In this document: positions 43,949-53,858 of the stretch, piece after piece
Layout: every line of letters begins with the position of its first letter
How positions within the stretch are numbered: the stretch's first letter is position 1
Assembly (NCBI RefSeq): GCF_014697025.1
Contig: NZ_JACJRC010000028.1
Coordinates: 1-63,458, forward strand
Direction of reading: 5' to 3'
Length of the DNA stretch: 63,458 nucleotides
Origin: Alkalinema sp. FACHB-956
Lineage (GTDB): Bacteria; Cyanobacteriota; Cyanobacteriia; Leptolyngbyales; Leptolyngbyaceae
Notes under the pieces: model-generated
Database searches by the model: none
Seen by the model: the letters and a program-made list of their open reading frames with translations, nothing else
What the model was told of the DNA's origin: nothing
Program-made: the position numbers and the translations under genes

Positions 43949-44963
43949 AGATTTCGTCAGAAAGATACAGATATGTCTCAGGTGCAGAAGACTTCGGGCA
44001 GATCAAGACTAGTGTTGCTAGCCACTGATGCTGAGACCCAGGGAGATGCTGACACTTCAGCGATCCAACACGGTAAGCAATCCAAAGCATTGACAAGATT
44101 ACCAACCTTTAAGAAGCGTTGATGAATCAAAAATGCTCGCTTATTCTATTGCTGGAAACACACAAGAATCAACCACGTTGACTCATTAAAACTACATTTT
44201 CAAAGAACATTTTGCCTTCTGAATGGTTAGCTTTTGTCATCCGCTATTGATTTATTCCTAATCTACCCTTAGTAACAGGAATGAAACGCAACATTCCCAA
44301 AAGTTAGTTGTAACCACTAGGGTTTCACAAAAAATAGCTTAGTCAAAAGCTATGAAATTAGGGATTTCACTGAAGCTAAAAATCCTAATTTCATGTAGAG
44401 CTAGAACTGATTCTACACATTGATTACTATAGCTATCTAATACGCTTTTAGACGGTACTGAATCAATACAACAGTTAGAAACAGAAGGTTGATAAGTGAT
44501 CGCATGAACCTATTCTAGTTGCATATTCAGGTTATCTGTCATTCACACTAGATAATCCTTGCCAAGCCAGTCAAATCACTCATCTTGCTTGGCTAATTGG
44601 AAAAAGTGAAGAACCAGGGAAGGTTTCAATCAACTATCTTACATCGTTCTCCAAAAATCTTCCAATTAATTTTTCCAATGAAAGTTTGAGCCAAACCTTT
44701 ACCACGCTAATTGAATCATTGAAAAGTGGACAAGTGGAGTACTGAGAGAACGATCGCTGATTAAAGTCGTTCGGGTTCAGCAGAAATTACAGATTATAAA
44801 TTCTTGTTTTGTAAATCTCATTCTCACCAATCAACGGCAAGATTAATCCGATCGATCAAGCCATCGATTACAGCAGATTACGTAACGATAAAAACAGATA
44901 CAACGCCTGAAGCCTGTTCTACTCTGGGCTGATGTATCGATCAGTCAAAGCAAAGAGCTGTAA
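43949..44963. other. 1-kb gene-free region upstream of the surface locus
   Basis: About 1015 AT-rich bases between the histidine kinase and the surface locus. No ORF with family features was found on either strand. It holds a long hairpin (44352-44394) and a 7-bp inverted repeat GCCAAGC/GCTTGGC (44561-44593). It should contain the promoter of the surface operon. Its length would allow complex regulation or an unrecognised RNA. Confidence 0.6.
44352..44394. repeat. Long near-perfect hairpin
   Basis: ATGAAATTAGGGATTT (44352-44367) pairs with AAATCCTAATTTCAT (44380-44394) over about 15 bp with a single bulged G and a 12-base loop. It lies about 400 bases upstream of the surface operon. No U-tract follows on the plus strand and only a weak one on the minus strand. 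Confidence 0.65.
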
Positions 44964-47900
44964 TTAATGACTGCTGTTCGATTTTGCATCAGCTTGTTGG
45001 ATGGGAATTTGGATAATAAATTCAGTTCCTTTATGAGGCATAGAATTACAGAGTAATTTCCCACTATGTTTTTCAGTCACAATTTGATAGCTAATGGACA
45101 TTCCCATACCCGTCCCTTTACCGATCGGTTTCGTGGTAAAGAATGGATCAAATAAGCGCTTTTGAATAGACTCAGGAATACCCAGACCATTATCTAGAAA
45201 ACTAATGTTGACATAATTTGGATTGACTCGTTCAGTTTTGATGCGAATCGTACTGGGGAACTGCTCTTGTTCCTCTAGCGATCGCCCAGTATCTCGTTCT
45301 TCCAAAGCATCGATCGCATTCACCAAGATATTCATAAACACTTGGTTAAGCTGACCGGCAAAACACTCCACTTCTGGTAAATCACCATAATCTTTGATCA
45401 CCTGAATTTCACCGCGATTTGTTTTTGCTTTCAGGCGATTTTGCAGAATCATTAACGTACTATCAATTCCATCATGAATATTCACCGCTTTGTATTCTGC
45501 TTCGTCAAGCCGAGAAAAGAGTCGGAGGGATTTCACAATTTCTCGAATTCGTTCTGTGCCTACTTTCATTGATCCAATAACCTTCGGTAGGTCTTGGCAG
45601 AGAAAGTCGATATCAATTTCCTCAATTTTTTCTGAAATCGCTGGAGTCGGCTGGGGATAATAATCTTGATAGAGCTGAATCAGCTCTAATAAATCTTGAA
45701 TATAATCTTCAGCATAGCTCACATTGCCATGGATAAAATTGACTGGATTATTAATTTCATGGGCAATTCCAGCCACAAGTTGCCCTAAACTGGACATTTT
45801 TTCACTTTGCAGCATCTGCGTTTGAGTGCGTTGCAGTTCTTGCAAAGTTTGCTGTAGTTCTTGGCTTTTAGCTCGACTCTCCGCATAGAGATCAGCTTGA
45901 TCGATCGCGATCGCCAATTGATCTCGGACTGCTAGTAAAAGCTCTACCTCACTTTCTGCCCAAGGTCGCACAGATGCATGATTGACACAGATAATCACCC
46001 CAGTCCGTTGGCTATTCGTTCGAAGCGGTAACAATATTTCCGACTGCGCCCGAATAGATTGTAAGAAAGCGCGGTGAATTGGCTCTTCATACTGACTGGC
46101 ATCATCAATGCATAAAATTGTCTGTTGATCCAAAATGGATTCCACAGGCCCAACCAGCGATGCAGCATACATCCCTAAACCGCTAGACACTCCGTCTAGT
46201 TTGGCTTCTTGCACCATAATCCAATAGGGAATCCCTTGATGCACTTCATACCATGCAAAGGCGCAGTGATCGATCCCCAAGACTTCTCGAATCGATTGAA
46301 TCGTGGTCGCAATCACGGTATCTAGATCGAGGGAGTTCCGGACTTGATTCGTCAGTTGATTGAATAACGTTTGTCGATCGGCATAGTCTTGCAGCGCTGC
46401 TTCTGCTAACTTTATTTCCGTAATATCAAACGTCGTCCCAATAAATCGATGAATGTTCCCATGACTATCTCGCACTGGATTATGGGTTGTGACCCACCAG
46501 GAATACTCTCCGTCAAGGCTGACGCATTCTTCATAGCTGCCCGAAGTCCCTGACTTCAAGTATTCCCGTAATCGTTGGCGCTCTAATGCTCCGATCTCCT
46601 CTCCATAGACTTCTTCGGGTGTTTTTCCAGCAATTTCTTGGCTCGATCGGCCCGCTGCGATTTCGGCCGCCGTATTCCACCCGCTATACCGAAAATCACC
46701 ATCTGGCAGGACATCCACCACAAAAATCGGCTGCACGGCCCCTTCATAGACCGTCCGCAAAAAATTTTCTTGCTCTTGTAATTTACGTTCAGCAATCTTA
46801 CGTTCTAATTCTGCCCCCACTCGAGTTGCAAAAATTTGCAGGATAAACTTGGCAGTTTCAAGATTATCAGTCAGTGGCCTAATATCTAAAATGCCAATAT
46901 TCCCAATTTTTTTACCTTGAGAATCAACAATGACTGTTCCCAGGTAGCTTTCAGCATTCAGTATAGCTAAGCTAGAAGCCTCAGGAAAGCGAGATTGGAG
47001 CGAGTGTGGAAAAATCCCCCAGTTCTCTTGGAACACGCAATTGCATGGGGTTCCAGCAAGCTCGAACTCATAGGGTTCAATAAAGTTTTCCCCATTCCAA
47101 AGGGTCAACATTCTGGTGGTCTGATAGCTATCATCCACTGATTCCGTAATAAATGCATATTTAACTTGGACAATTTCCGCCAAATGCTGCACACAGGCCC
47201 GCAGAAATTCGTCTCCCGTCTTCGCGAGAGTGCCTTCCACAATGAATCGCAACGCTGTTTCCTGTTGCTTGCGATCGTTTATGTCGCGCAAAACCCCTTG
47301 CAGGGCGATGACTTGACCTTGAGCATCCTTGACTGGCGCAATGTTAACCGATAACCAAATCCAGCGGCCATCCTGATGGGTATTACGAAATTCTAGACCC
47401 GAAATACTTTCTCCAGTGTGTATAACCTTCTGATTGGCCTCTAAACACTGTGGTAAATCCTCCGGATGCACCATGGGAACGAAGGATTTGCCCACCCAAT
47501 CCTCTGGCCGATAACCCAGTAATGCCTGCACACCCGGTGCAAGATAGGTCAACGTTCCATCTAGAGTCCAAATACCGATGATATCGTGAGCATTTTCCAC
47601 CAAGCGGCGGAACTTAGCTTCACTTTCAGCCAGAGCCACCTCTGCCGCTTTACGCTCCGCTTCTAACTGAGCTCGTTCGGTAATATCAACCAGCGTGACC
47701 AAAAGCTGTTCTACTCGATCGTGGTTGAGCAGGGGACTCACGGTCAGCATCCACCAAGTTTCCTGGCCATCACGGGTTAAACATTCTTCAAAGACTTGGG
47801 ACTGCTGGGACTGCACACAACTCTGATAGTGCTGACGGTAGCGTGCAGCTGTCTCCAAAGGAAAAGCTTCCGTCAGAGTCTTTCCCAACAGTTGATCAAC

Positions 47901-48137
47901 GGGCACCAAGCACGTCCGTGCAATAAACGGATTAAACGCTTTAAAACGAAAGTCCTGCCCCTCCTCCAACACATCCAACACGTAAATCCCATAACTCACC
48001 CCTTCCCATAGACTCTGTAAAAACTGCAATTGATGGCGAGACACCTCTAACCAAGAGTCCTGTAGAGATTTTTGCAGTGAGGCTTCTAGGGAAGTTTGAA
48101 CAATGTTAGAGCCAAGCTTTACATCTGGATCGACCAT
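44964..48137 (-). CDS. Multi-PAS/GAF sensor histidine kinase
   Basis: A 1057-residue soluble kinase. Order by motif: PAS (about 30-140), PAS with PAC (about 165-290, FRRLVENAHDIIGIWTLDG), GAF (about 295-445), PAS with PAC (about 450-575), GAF (about 590-745), a Gln-rich coiled coil (about 750-785), then the kinase core. His793 in LVAGIAHEINNPVNF is the phosphorylation site. The ATPase domain has NILVNAIDAL (N box), DNGLGIP (G1) and GKGTGMGMSI (G2). No membrane segment or receiver is fused. The phosphate acceptor is not encoded nearby. The signal is unknown; the first GAF lacks an obvious bilin-binding Cys motif that I can assign with confidence. Confidence 0.92.
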   Translation of the reverse strand: MVDPDVKLGSNIVQTSLEASLQKSLQDSWLEVSRHQLQFLQSLWEGVSYGIYVLDVLEEGQDFRFKAFNPFIARTCLVPVDQLLGKTLTEAFPLETAARYRQHYQSCVQSQQSQVFEECLTRDGQETWWMLTVSPLLNHDRVEQLLVTLVDITERAQLEAERKAAEVALAESEAKFRRLVENAHDIIGIWTLDGTLTYLAPGVQALLGYRPEDWVGKSFVPMVHPEDLPQCLEANQKVIHTGESISGLEFRNTHQDGRWIWLSVNIAPVKDAQGQVIALQGVLRDINDRKQQETALRFIVEGTLAKTGDEFLRACVQHLAEIVQVKYAFITESVDDSYQTTRMLTLWNGENFIEPYEFELAGTPCNCVFQENWGIFPHSLQSRFPEASSLAILNAESYLGTVIVDSQGKKIGNIGILDIRPLTDNLETAKFILQIFATRVGAELERKIAERKLQEQENFLRTVYEGAVQPIFVVDVLPDGDFRYSGWNTAAEIAAGRSSQEIAGKTPEEVYGEEIGALERQRLREYLKSGTSGSYEECVSLDGEYSWWVTTHNPVRDSHGNIHRFIGTTFDITEIKLAEAALQDYADRQTLFNQLTNQVRNSLDLDTVIATTIQSIREVLGIDHCAFAWYEVHQGIPYWIMVQEAKLDGVSSGLGMYAASLVGPVESILDQQTILCIDDASQYEEPIHRAFLQSIRAQSEILLPLRTNSQRTGVIICVNHASVRPWAESEVELLLAVRDQLAIAIDQADLYAESRAKSQELQQTLQELQRTQTQMLQSEKMSSLGQLVAGIAHEINNPVNFIHGNVSYAEDYIQDLLELIQLYQDYYPQPTPAISEKIEEIDIDFLCQDLPKVIGSMKVGTERIREIVKSLRLFSRLDEAEYKAVNIHDGIDSTLMILQNRLKAKTNRGEIQVIKDYGDLPEVECFAGQLNQVFMNILVNAIDALEERDTGRSLEEQEQFPSTIRIKTERVNPNYVNISFLDNGLGIPESIQKRLFDPFFTTKPIGKGTGMGMSISYQIVTEKHSGKLLCNSMPHKGTEFIIQIPIQQADAKSNSSH

Positions 48138-48356
48138 GAGTCTTCACTGGTTTGGAAAAGGGCTGAGGGCTGGGATCTTAGGAAGCCATTTGGATAAACA
48201 GGATGGACATAGTAGCCGATCAACGCCGATCAGCGCAGCAGCAATCAACGGAGTCTACCGAATAGAACGCCGATCACACCTGTTTAGCATGCCCGATCCT
48301 GAGTAAAACTTAACATCTATTCCCTAGGATTTTGGAGGGTTCATTCCTAAATTGGG

Positions 48357-49712
48357 TCAAACCTCTGGATTTCGTCCAACTAAATGCCACACTTCCATAG
48401 GTCCTTTCCCTTTGACTACGATCGACCCCTGGGATTGACAGATAAAGTGGGATGCAAGGTATTCATAGGTCGTTTGACTAATTTGCACACAACCCGGTTC
48501 ACCGTGGGATTCCATGCGGCTAGCCGTATTCACCGTGTCACCCCAAAGATCATAGAGAAATTTTTTGCGGCCAATCACCCCGGCGACCACAGAGCCCGTA
48601 TGAATGCCGATGCGCAAATTGACGGGATAGCCGGTTTGCTGGGCAAAGCTTTTTAAATAGTGCAACATATCCAAGGCTAAGTGGGCCAGGGCCTCCGCAT
48701 GATCTTCCCGTGGCGTGGGCACACCAGACGCCACCATGTAGCAATCCCCAATAGTTTTAATTTTTTCCAACCCATACTGTTCTACAAGCTGGTCAAAGTG
48801 GGAAAACATTTCATCTAATAAATTCACCAATTCCGTTGGTGATAGTTGGGAAGACAAGGGCGTAAAGTTGACAATATCCGCAAATAAGATACTTGCGATC
48901 GCGTATTCCTGGGCGATCGTGCTGGGATCTTGCTTCAGTCGCGCCGCGATCGATTGGGGCAGAATATTCAGCAGCAGGCTTTCCGATTTACGCTTTTCGT
49001 AGGCAAGGGCGCGGCGTTGCAGGAAATCGATGCGGGCGGAAACTTCTAACAAATAACCGACCAACATGCCTGCAAAATTAATCATTCCTAGGTAGAACAA
49101 ATTCCCCAGAACAAAGATTAGCCCCGATTCCGACTGAAGCATTTGCTGACTAAACAACGCAATAAATGCATAGGTTAACCAGATAATCCAGCCGATCGTA
49201 CTGGCATAGATAAACCGAATCCGACAAAAATGAATGCCTAGGATAATAAAGACAAAGCCCATAAAATACAGTCGGTATCCGGGCTCCTCTGGCTGGGCAA
49301 TTGCAGCAATCATCACAATGCCTAAACCACCCACCAATTGCACCGTGGTGATTGCAACTTGCATCACCCGCTGAAAATTTCGAGAAAAGCTAAAAATAAT
49401 AATTGCTGTGAAGGCTGGACAAATAAAACCATAGCGAATTAGCCACGCAAAATGACGGGTAATAGGCAAATTGAAAAAATCAGCCACTCCAAATGCCCCG
49501 TAGCCAATTAGAAAAGCGATTAAGACAATTCGAATGAAAAATATAGAATTTTGATAATAAAAACTTTGAAAACGTCTTTCTAGCTCCTTTGGAAATTTCA
49601 GCTGATAGGCTAACGGCAATAACGCTGATAAATCCTGTTCTGAGAGTTCATCTTCGGTATGAGCCGTGGGAAAAATAGGAAATTTAGGAAATTGACGAGA
49701 CTCCGATTCCAT
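48357..49712 (-). CDS. Membrane-bound class III adenylate/guanylate cyclase
   Basis: A 451-residue protein with about six N-terminal membrane helices (about 55-230), a short coiled linker (RALAYEKRKSESLLLNILP) and a class III cyclase domain (about 255-445). The catalytic residues are intact: metal-binding Asp in FADIVNFT and in KTIGDCYM, and the Asn and Arg of WGDTVNTASRMES. The Lys of EKIKT is in keeping with ATP as substrate, though specificity is not proven by sequence. It would make cyclic nucleotide in the cytoplasm in response to a membrane or upstream cue. It contrasts with the degenerate cyclase at 57674. Confidence 0.9.
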   Translation of the reverse strand: MESESRQFPKFPIFPTAHTEDELSEQDLSALLPLAYQLKFPKELERRFQSFYYQNSIFFIRIVLIAFLIGYGAFGVADFFNLPITRHFAWLIRYGFICPAFTAIIIFSFSRNFQRVMQVAITTVQLVGGLGIVMIAAIAQPEEPGYRLYFMGFVFIILGIHFCRIRFIYASTIGWIIWLTYAFIALFSQQMLQSESGLIFVLGNLFYLGMINFAGMLVGYLLEVSARIDFLQRRALAYEKRKSESLLLNILPQSIAARLKQDPSTIAQEYAIASILFADIVNFTPLSSQLSPTELVNLLDEMFSHFDQLVEQYGLEKIKTIGDCYMVASGVPTPREDHAEALAHLALDMLHYLKSFAQQTGYPVNLRIGIHTGSVVAGVIGRKKFLYDLWGDTVNTASRMESHGEPGCVQISQTTYEYLASHFICQSQGSIVVKGKGPMEVWHLVGRNPEV

Positions 49713-49723
49713 GAAATGCCTTC

Positions 49724-49771
49724 TCTGACTGTAGTTCTGACTGTAGTTCTGACTGTAGTTCTGACTGTAGT
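49724..49771. repeat. Tandem repeat, 4 x 12 bp, in the cyclase leader
   Basis: Four exact copies of tctgactgtagt lie at 49724-49771, starting 12 bases upstream of the cyclase ATG on the minus strand. They occupy its ribosome-binding region or leader. Confidence 0.93.
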
Positions 49772-49854
49772 ATTGGTCGATCGCACTATCCTGAGGTCAC
49801 AGGCGAACCGGAATCCAGCAGAATTCCCCGCCCAATTCTCGCTCAAGGTCTGAC

Positions 49855-50649
49855 TTAGCCCAAGAGCAGCGAATCATCCGCGAGGTCGGCCCCTTGCAAT
49901 TGCTCAAACTGCTGAAGTAAGTCGGTGACTGTTAGCCGCGATCGTTCTGGCCCCGCAATATCGAAAATGATTTTGCCACCATGGAGCATGATGGTGCGAT
50001 CGCCCAAGGACAGAGCTTGTTTCATGCTATGGGTCACCATGAGGGTGGTGAGTTGGCGTTCAGCGACGATCGTGCGAGTCAAATCCAGGACGTATTCTGC
50101 GGTTTTGGGATCTAAGGCCGCCGTGTGCTCATCCAAGAGCAGGATTTGGTTCGGCGCAAGAGTGGACATCAACAGGCTAATGGCCTGACGCTGACCGCCG
50201 GACAGTAACCCCATGCGATCGCCCAAGCGTTTTTCCAGTCCTAAGCCTAGTCGCGCTAGTTGATCACGAAATTCCGATCGTAGTTTGGGTGAAAGGGCCA
50301 GCCCTAAGCGACGAGATTTGCCCCGGCGATAGGCCAAGGCCATGTTCTCTTCCACGGTGAGGTGCGGGCAGGAACCGGCTAGGGGATTTTGGAAAACCCG
50401 CGCCACGAGCTGAGCCCGCTGATGGGTTGACCAACGGGTTACGGCTTGGCCTTCAATGATGACTTGCCCCCGATCGGGCTTGACTTCACCGCTGATCACA
50501 TTCAGTAGGGTTGATTTACCCGCACCATTACTGCCAATCACCGTAATAAATTGTCCCGTCGGAATCGTTAAACTCAATCCCCGCATCACCGGATTCTCCA
50601 AGGGCGTGCCGGGACTAAACGTAACCTCGATCGCTTCTAGCTGAATCAT
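49855..50649 (-). CDS. ABC transporter ATP-binding protein, TrpZ type
   Basis: A 264-residue ABC ATPase with Walker A VIGSNGAGKSTLLN, a Q-loop in RVFQNPLAG, signature LLSGGQRQAISLLM, Walker B QILLLDEHTAAL and the switch His in VTHSMKQAL. The DEHTAALDP variant, with His in place of Pro, is typical of the family that includes the TrpXYZ-type importers. It is the last gene of an operon of binding protein, permease and ATPase. The spacer to the permease gene is 133 bases, longer than usual. Confidence 0.9.
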   Translation of the reverse strand: MIQLEAIEVTFSPGTPLENPVMRGLSLTIPTGQFITVIGSNGAGKSTLLNVISGEVKPDRGQVIIEGQAVTRWSTHQRAQLVARVFQNPLAGSCPHLTVEENMALAYRRGKSRRLGLALSPKLRSEFRDQLARLGLGLEKRLGDRMGLLSGGQRQAISLLMSTLAPNQILLLDEHTAALDPKTAEYVLDLTRTIVAERQLTTLMVTHSMKQALSLGDRTIMLHGGKIIFDIAGPERSRLTVTDLLQQFEQLQGADLADDSLLLG

Positions 50650-50782
50650 AGGAGTTTATATGAAATCAATAGCAACGAACAAACGACAAAATTAGACAAA
50701 AATATACGTTTAAGAAAGCAAAAATCAAACAAGGAACACATCGAGAGTACAAATCACCACTATCACATCTTCCATCGCAAGA

Positions 50783-51730
50783 TTAGCGAAATCTCCACTT
50801 GATTCGTTTATACTGCGGTAAGACTAAAGCCAATGCAACGAGAATTGCCGTCACCAAGTTGAGATCCTGCGTTTCCAAACCTAAAAAATCGGTATTTAAG
50901 GCCATCGTCACAGCGATGCGATAGAGGATTGATCCCACGATCGCGCCCAGGGTCGCCCAGAAAATCGTCGTGCCGGAAACTACCGTTTCTCCAATAATCA
51001 CAGCGGCAAGGCCAAACACGATCGTCCCCACCCCTAAGGTCACATCCGCAAAACCATTGACCTGGGCAAATAGTGCCCCTGCCAACGCCACCAAACCGTT
51101 ACTCAGCGCCATCCCCAGCAGCACTATGTGATGGGTCGCAATGCCCTGGGCCCGCGCCATATCAGAATTTTCCCCAGTAGCCCGCATCGCCAGCCCCAGT
51201 TCCGATCGGAAAAAGCGATCGCCCCCCAGCTTGACCAGCACGACGATCGCCAGCAAGACCAAACTGGTGCCAAAGGGAGATAACACCGAGGGCAATTGTT
51301 TAAGCCCACCCTCCAGCAACGTCATAACCGTTGTTTGTCCCAACAGGGGCACATTGGGCTGACCCATGATGCGTAGGTTAATGGAATACAAGGCAATCAT
51401 GGTCAGGATGCTGGCCAGCAGATTTAAAATTTTGAGTTGGACATTGAGCCAAGCCGTACAGAGCCCCGCGATCGCCCCCGCCAGCATTGCAACAACCGTT
51501 GCGGCGATCGGGTTCACCCCTTTGACAATCAACGTCGCCGCCACCGCTGCCCCTAGGGGAAAACTACCATCTACGGTGAGGTCGGGAAAATTCAGCACCC
51601 GAAAGGATACATACACCCCGATCGCCACCAGGCCATAGAGTAAGCCCAACTCCAGCGCACCGGAGAGCGGCACAATCAAGCGATCGAGGGCATCGGGAGC
51701 AATCAAACTGGACAATACCAGAGTCGTCAT
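50783..51730 (-). CDS. ABC transporter permease, TrpY type
   Basis: A 315-residue permease of the BPD_transp_2 (LivH-like) family with about nine hydrophobic segments. Family landmarks are YGLVAIGVYVSFRVLNFPDLTVDGSF near the N-terminus, a conserved Gly-rich central helix, and ALSNGLVALAGALFAQVNGFADV. The N-F-x-D-L-T-V-D-G-S motif separates this TrpY-like group from branched-chain amino-acid permeases. It pairs with the flanking ATPase and binding-protein genes. The transported solute (tryptophan or tyrosine in characterised relatives) is inferred. Confidence 0.9.
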   Translation of the reverse strand: MTTLVLSSLIAPDALDRLIVPLSGALELGLLYGLVAIGVYVSFRVLNFPDLTVDGSFPLGAAVAATLIVKGVNPIAATVVAMLAGAIAGLCTAWLNVQLKILNLLASILTMIALYSINLRIMGQPNVPLLGQTTVMTLLEGGLKQLPSVLSPFGTSLVLLAIVVLVKLGGDRFFRSELGLAMRATGENSDMARAQGIATHHIVLLGMALSNGLVALAGALFAQVNGFADVTLGVGTIVFGLAAVIIGETVVSGTTIFWATLGAIVGSILYRIAVTMALNTDFLGLETQDLNLVTAILVALALVLPQYKRIKWRFR

Positions 51731-51758
51731 AGCAAGCCTACCAGGGCGGTCTTGCGTT

Positions 51759-52802
51759 TTATTTAATCACCTTCGCCGCTTGGGAGAGTACTTTTTCTGG
51801 CACCGTCACCCCCATTTGCTGGGCGGATTTGGCATTAATCGTCAAATTCAACTTTGTCGGAGTTTCCACGGCAATCTCGCCCGGTTTTTCGCCCCGCAGC
51901 ACCCGTACCACCAGTTTGCCCGTCTGCCGCCCCACATCGTAATAGTCAAAGCCCAGGCTGGCGATCGCCCCCCGCTCCACGGAGTCATTATCTCCGGCAT
52001 ACACGGGCAATTTGTTCTGCACCCCCACCTGGATCACCGACTCCAGTGCTGACACAGCGGTGTTGTCTGTGGGAATGTAAATGGCATCGGTGCGACCAAT
52101 TAAACTCTTCGCCGCATTGGCCACTTCGCTGGTGTTGGCCACCGTAGCTTCTACCACTTCCAGCTTTTGATTGGCCGCCGCCGCCTTCAGCAATTTAACG
52201 AGGGAAACCGAATTAGATTCGCCCGCGTTGTAAAGCACACCAATCCGCTTTACCTTGGGCGTAATTTGCGTGATTAGTTGCAGGTGCTTGTCCACCGGAG
52301 TCAGGTCACTCACACCGGTAATTAATCCACCGGGTTTTTGCAAGTTACTCACCAACTTAGCGCCTAGGGGATCGGTCACCGTTGAGAATACCAGCGGCAA
52401 CTTGGGGGCAGCCGCAGCCACGGCCTGAGCCGAGGGGGTGGAAATGGCCACCACGACATTGGGATTATCCCCGGCAAACTTCTTGGCAATCTGGGCCGCC
52501 AAACTCGGGTTGCCCTGGGCGCTTTCCCACTGCCATTTCAGGGTTTGATCGGGCTGATAACCCGCCTGGATCAGTTCTGCCTTGAGGCCATCGCGCACGG
52601 CATTGAGGGAGGGATGTTCCACAATTTGGGTGACGGCGATCGCAGGGGCCTTCGCTTGTCCCGGCGTTGTCGCAGTTTGGCCACAGCCGTAGGTGAACAG
52701 TCCGGTGAGCGTTGTTGCTGCGATCGTCGATCGCCCCAGGAATAAGGGCCATCTAACGGGGCGATCGGACTGCGGCTGGATCAATCCCAATGGTTTCATC
52801 AT
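51759..52802 (-). CDS. ABC transporter substrate-binding lipoprotein, TrpX type
   Basis: A periplasmic binding protein of the ABC_sub_bind (TrpX) family, 347 aa from the ATG at 52802, which follows GAGGAAGG; a second ATG lies at 52799. The N-terminus ends in a lipobox (TGLFTYGC). The mature part has AITQIVEHPSLNAVRDGLKA-like family start, PLVFSTVTDPLGAKLV, KRIGVLYNAGESNS and DAIYIPTDNTAVSALE, all characteristic of the family. It probably binds an aromatic amino acid and delivers it to the permease 28 bases downstream. Confidence 0.92.
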   Translation of the reverse strand: MMKPLGLIQPQSDRPVRWPLFLGRSTIAATTLTGLFTYGCGQTATTPGQAKAPAIAVTQIVEHPSLNAVRDGLKAELIQAGYQPDQTLKWQWESAQGNPSLAAQIAKKFAGDNPNVVVAISTPSAQAVAAAAPKLPLVFSTVTDPLGAKLVSNLQKPGGLITGVSDLTPVDKHLQLITQITPKVKRIGVLYNAGESNSVSLVKLLKAAAANQKLEVVEATVANTSEVANAAKSLIGRTDAIYIPTDNTAVSALESVIQVGVQNKLPVYAGDNDSVERGAIASLGFDYYDVGRQTGKLVVRVLRGEKPGEIAVETPTKLNLTINAKSAQQMGVTVPEKVLSQAAKVIK

Positions 52803-52850
52803 CCTTCCTCTCAATGGCGTAGGGGTCGATCGGGGAGGCGGGTTTGGCAA

Positions 52851-52882
52851 CTAGGTGTTCACAGATCTAGGTATTCACAGAT
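52851..52882. repeat. Tandem repeat, 2 x 16 bp
   Basis: ctaggtgttcacagat (52851-52866) is followed by ctaggtattcacagat (52867-52882), differing by one base. It lies between chlM and the ABC binding-protein gene, which are on the same strand. Confidence 0.85.
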
Positions 52883-52900
52883 CACCTGAAGATTCGGTTC

Positions 52901-53593
52901 CTAGGCTCGCACAGCTTCCAACAAACGGGAGAAGTAGAACCGAGTTTTGGTCATCTCATTGCGATCAATCTTCCAGCCCTGCTCTTCCAAAATCTTAACC
53001 ACATAGGATTCCGGATGGAGGTAAGCGCGGGTGGCTTTGCTGGGCCCTGGGAAAAAGTCACCAATCCGTTTTAGCAGCGAATAACAGAGCGTCTTGGGCG
53101 CAAAGCTGAGAATTAAGCGCGATTCTGCTAAGGAACTGAGGTGGGCAATCATTTCCCCCGCCTTGTCCGGTGGATAGTGGATCAGCACATCTAGACAAAT
53201 CACCGTGTGGTATTTGCCGTCTAGGGTTTCCAAATCCTGGGCATGGAAGCTGACATTGGATTGGGCTTCCCCCAGTTCTTGGGCAGCCCGTTCCTGGGCC
53301 TCACCGACCATTTTTTCGGAAATGTCGCTAGCAAACACCTTTGCGCCGGCCTTGGCCAGGGGAATGCTGAGGCTTCCCACGCCACATCCTGCATCACAAA
53401 TGGTGAGATCGCTCACATTGCCATCTTCTTCAATCCAACGCAGTACATGGTCGATCGTTTGCTGGTGACCTTCGCGAATGTCCCGTTGGACTTTGTTGAC
53501 TTCGTCGGTTTCGCCATAGATTCGTCGCCAGCGATCGAACCCTTTAGAGTTGAAATAGTCTCGAACAACGGTTTTATCGTCAGCTACGTTCAT
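52901..53593 (-). CDS. chlM: Magnesium-protoporphyrin IX methyltransferase
   Basis: A 230-residue SAM-dependent methyltransferase that methylates the C13 propionate of Mg-protoporphyrin IX, the step after magnesium chelatase. It shows the family N-terminus DKTVVRDYFNSKGFDRWRRI, then motif I CDAGCGVGSLSIPLAKAG, VFASDISEKMV, and CLDVLIHYPPDKAGEM, with SFAPKTLCYSLLKRIG as a ChlM landmark. The frame runs upstream to 53710 in a spurious Arg-rich extension encoded by a 15-bp repeat; the ATG at 53593 is the correct start. chlD lies 35 kb away in this window, so the pathway genes are dispersed. Confidence 0.95.
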   Translation of the reverse strand: MNVADDKTVVRDYFNSKGFDRWRRIYGETDEVNKVQRDIREGHQQTIDHVLRWIEEDGNVSDLTICDAGCGVGSLSIPLAKAGAKVFASDISEKMVGEAQERAAQELGEAQSNVSFHAQDLETLDGKYHTVICLDVLIHYPPDKAGEMIAHLSSLAESRLILSFAPKTLCYSLLKRIGDFFPGPSKATRAYLHPESYVVKILEEQGWKIDRNEMTKTRFYFSRLLEAVRA

Positions 53594-53823
53594 ATATCCT
53601 GCTTGTGGTCTGATCCTCTCAATCAGATAAATCCTATCAGGAACCGACCAGCCCAACCGCCATAAATCTCTTCTCCACCGCTCTCTTCTCCGCCGCTCTC
53701 TTCTGGCCATCGCTGACCAACCTTAAATTGATCCGCAACTTATACAGCCGCACATAAACTTACACCACAACTTACGCCGCCCCACATCCCAGACGTAAGG
53801 GTACCGCCCCATTACCAGACCCA

Positions 53824-53858
53824 TTTTTTGAGAAATTTTTTTGAGAAATTTTTTTGAG
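53824..53858. repeat. T-rich tandem repeat, about 13 bp
   Basis: A run of seven or six T followed by gagaaa is repeated (53824-53835, 53836-53848), then begins a third time (53849-53858, ending gag). Confidence 0.75.

Noticed and set aside
53594-53710. Arg-rich extension of ChlM
   Set aside because: It is encoded by a 15-bp direct repeat (ctctcttctccgccg type) and precedes the canonical MNVADDKTVV start.
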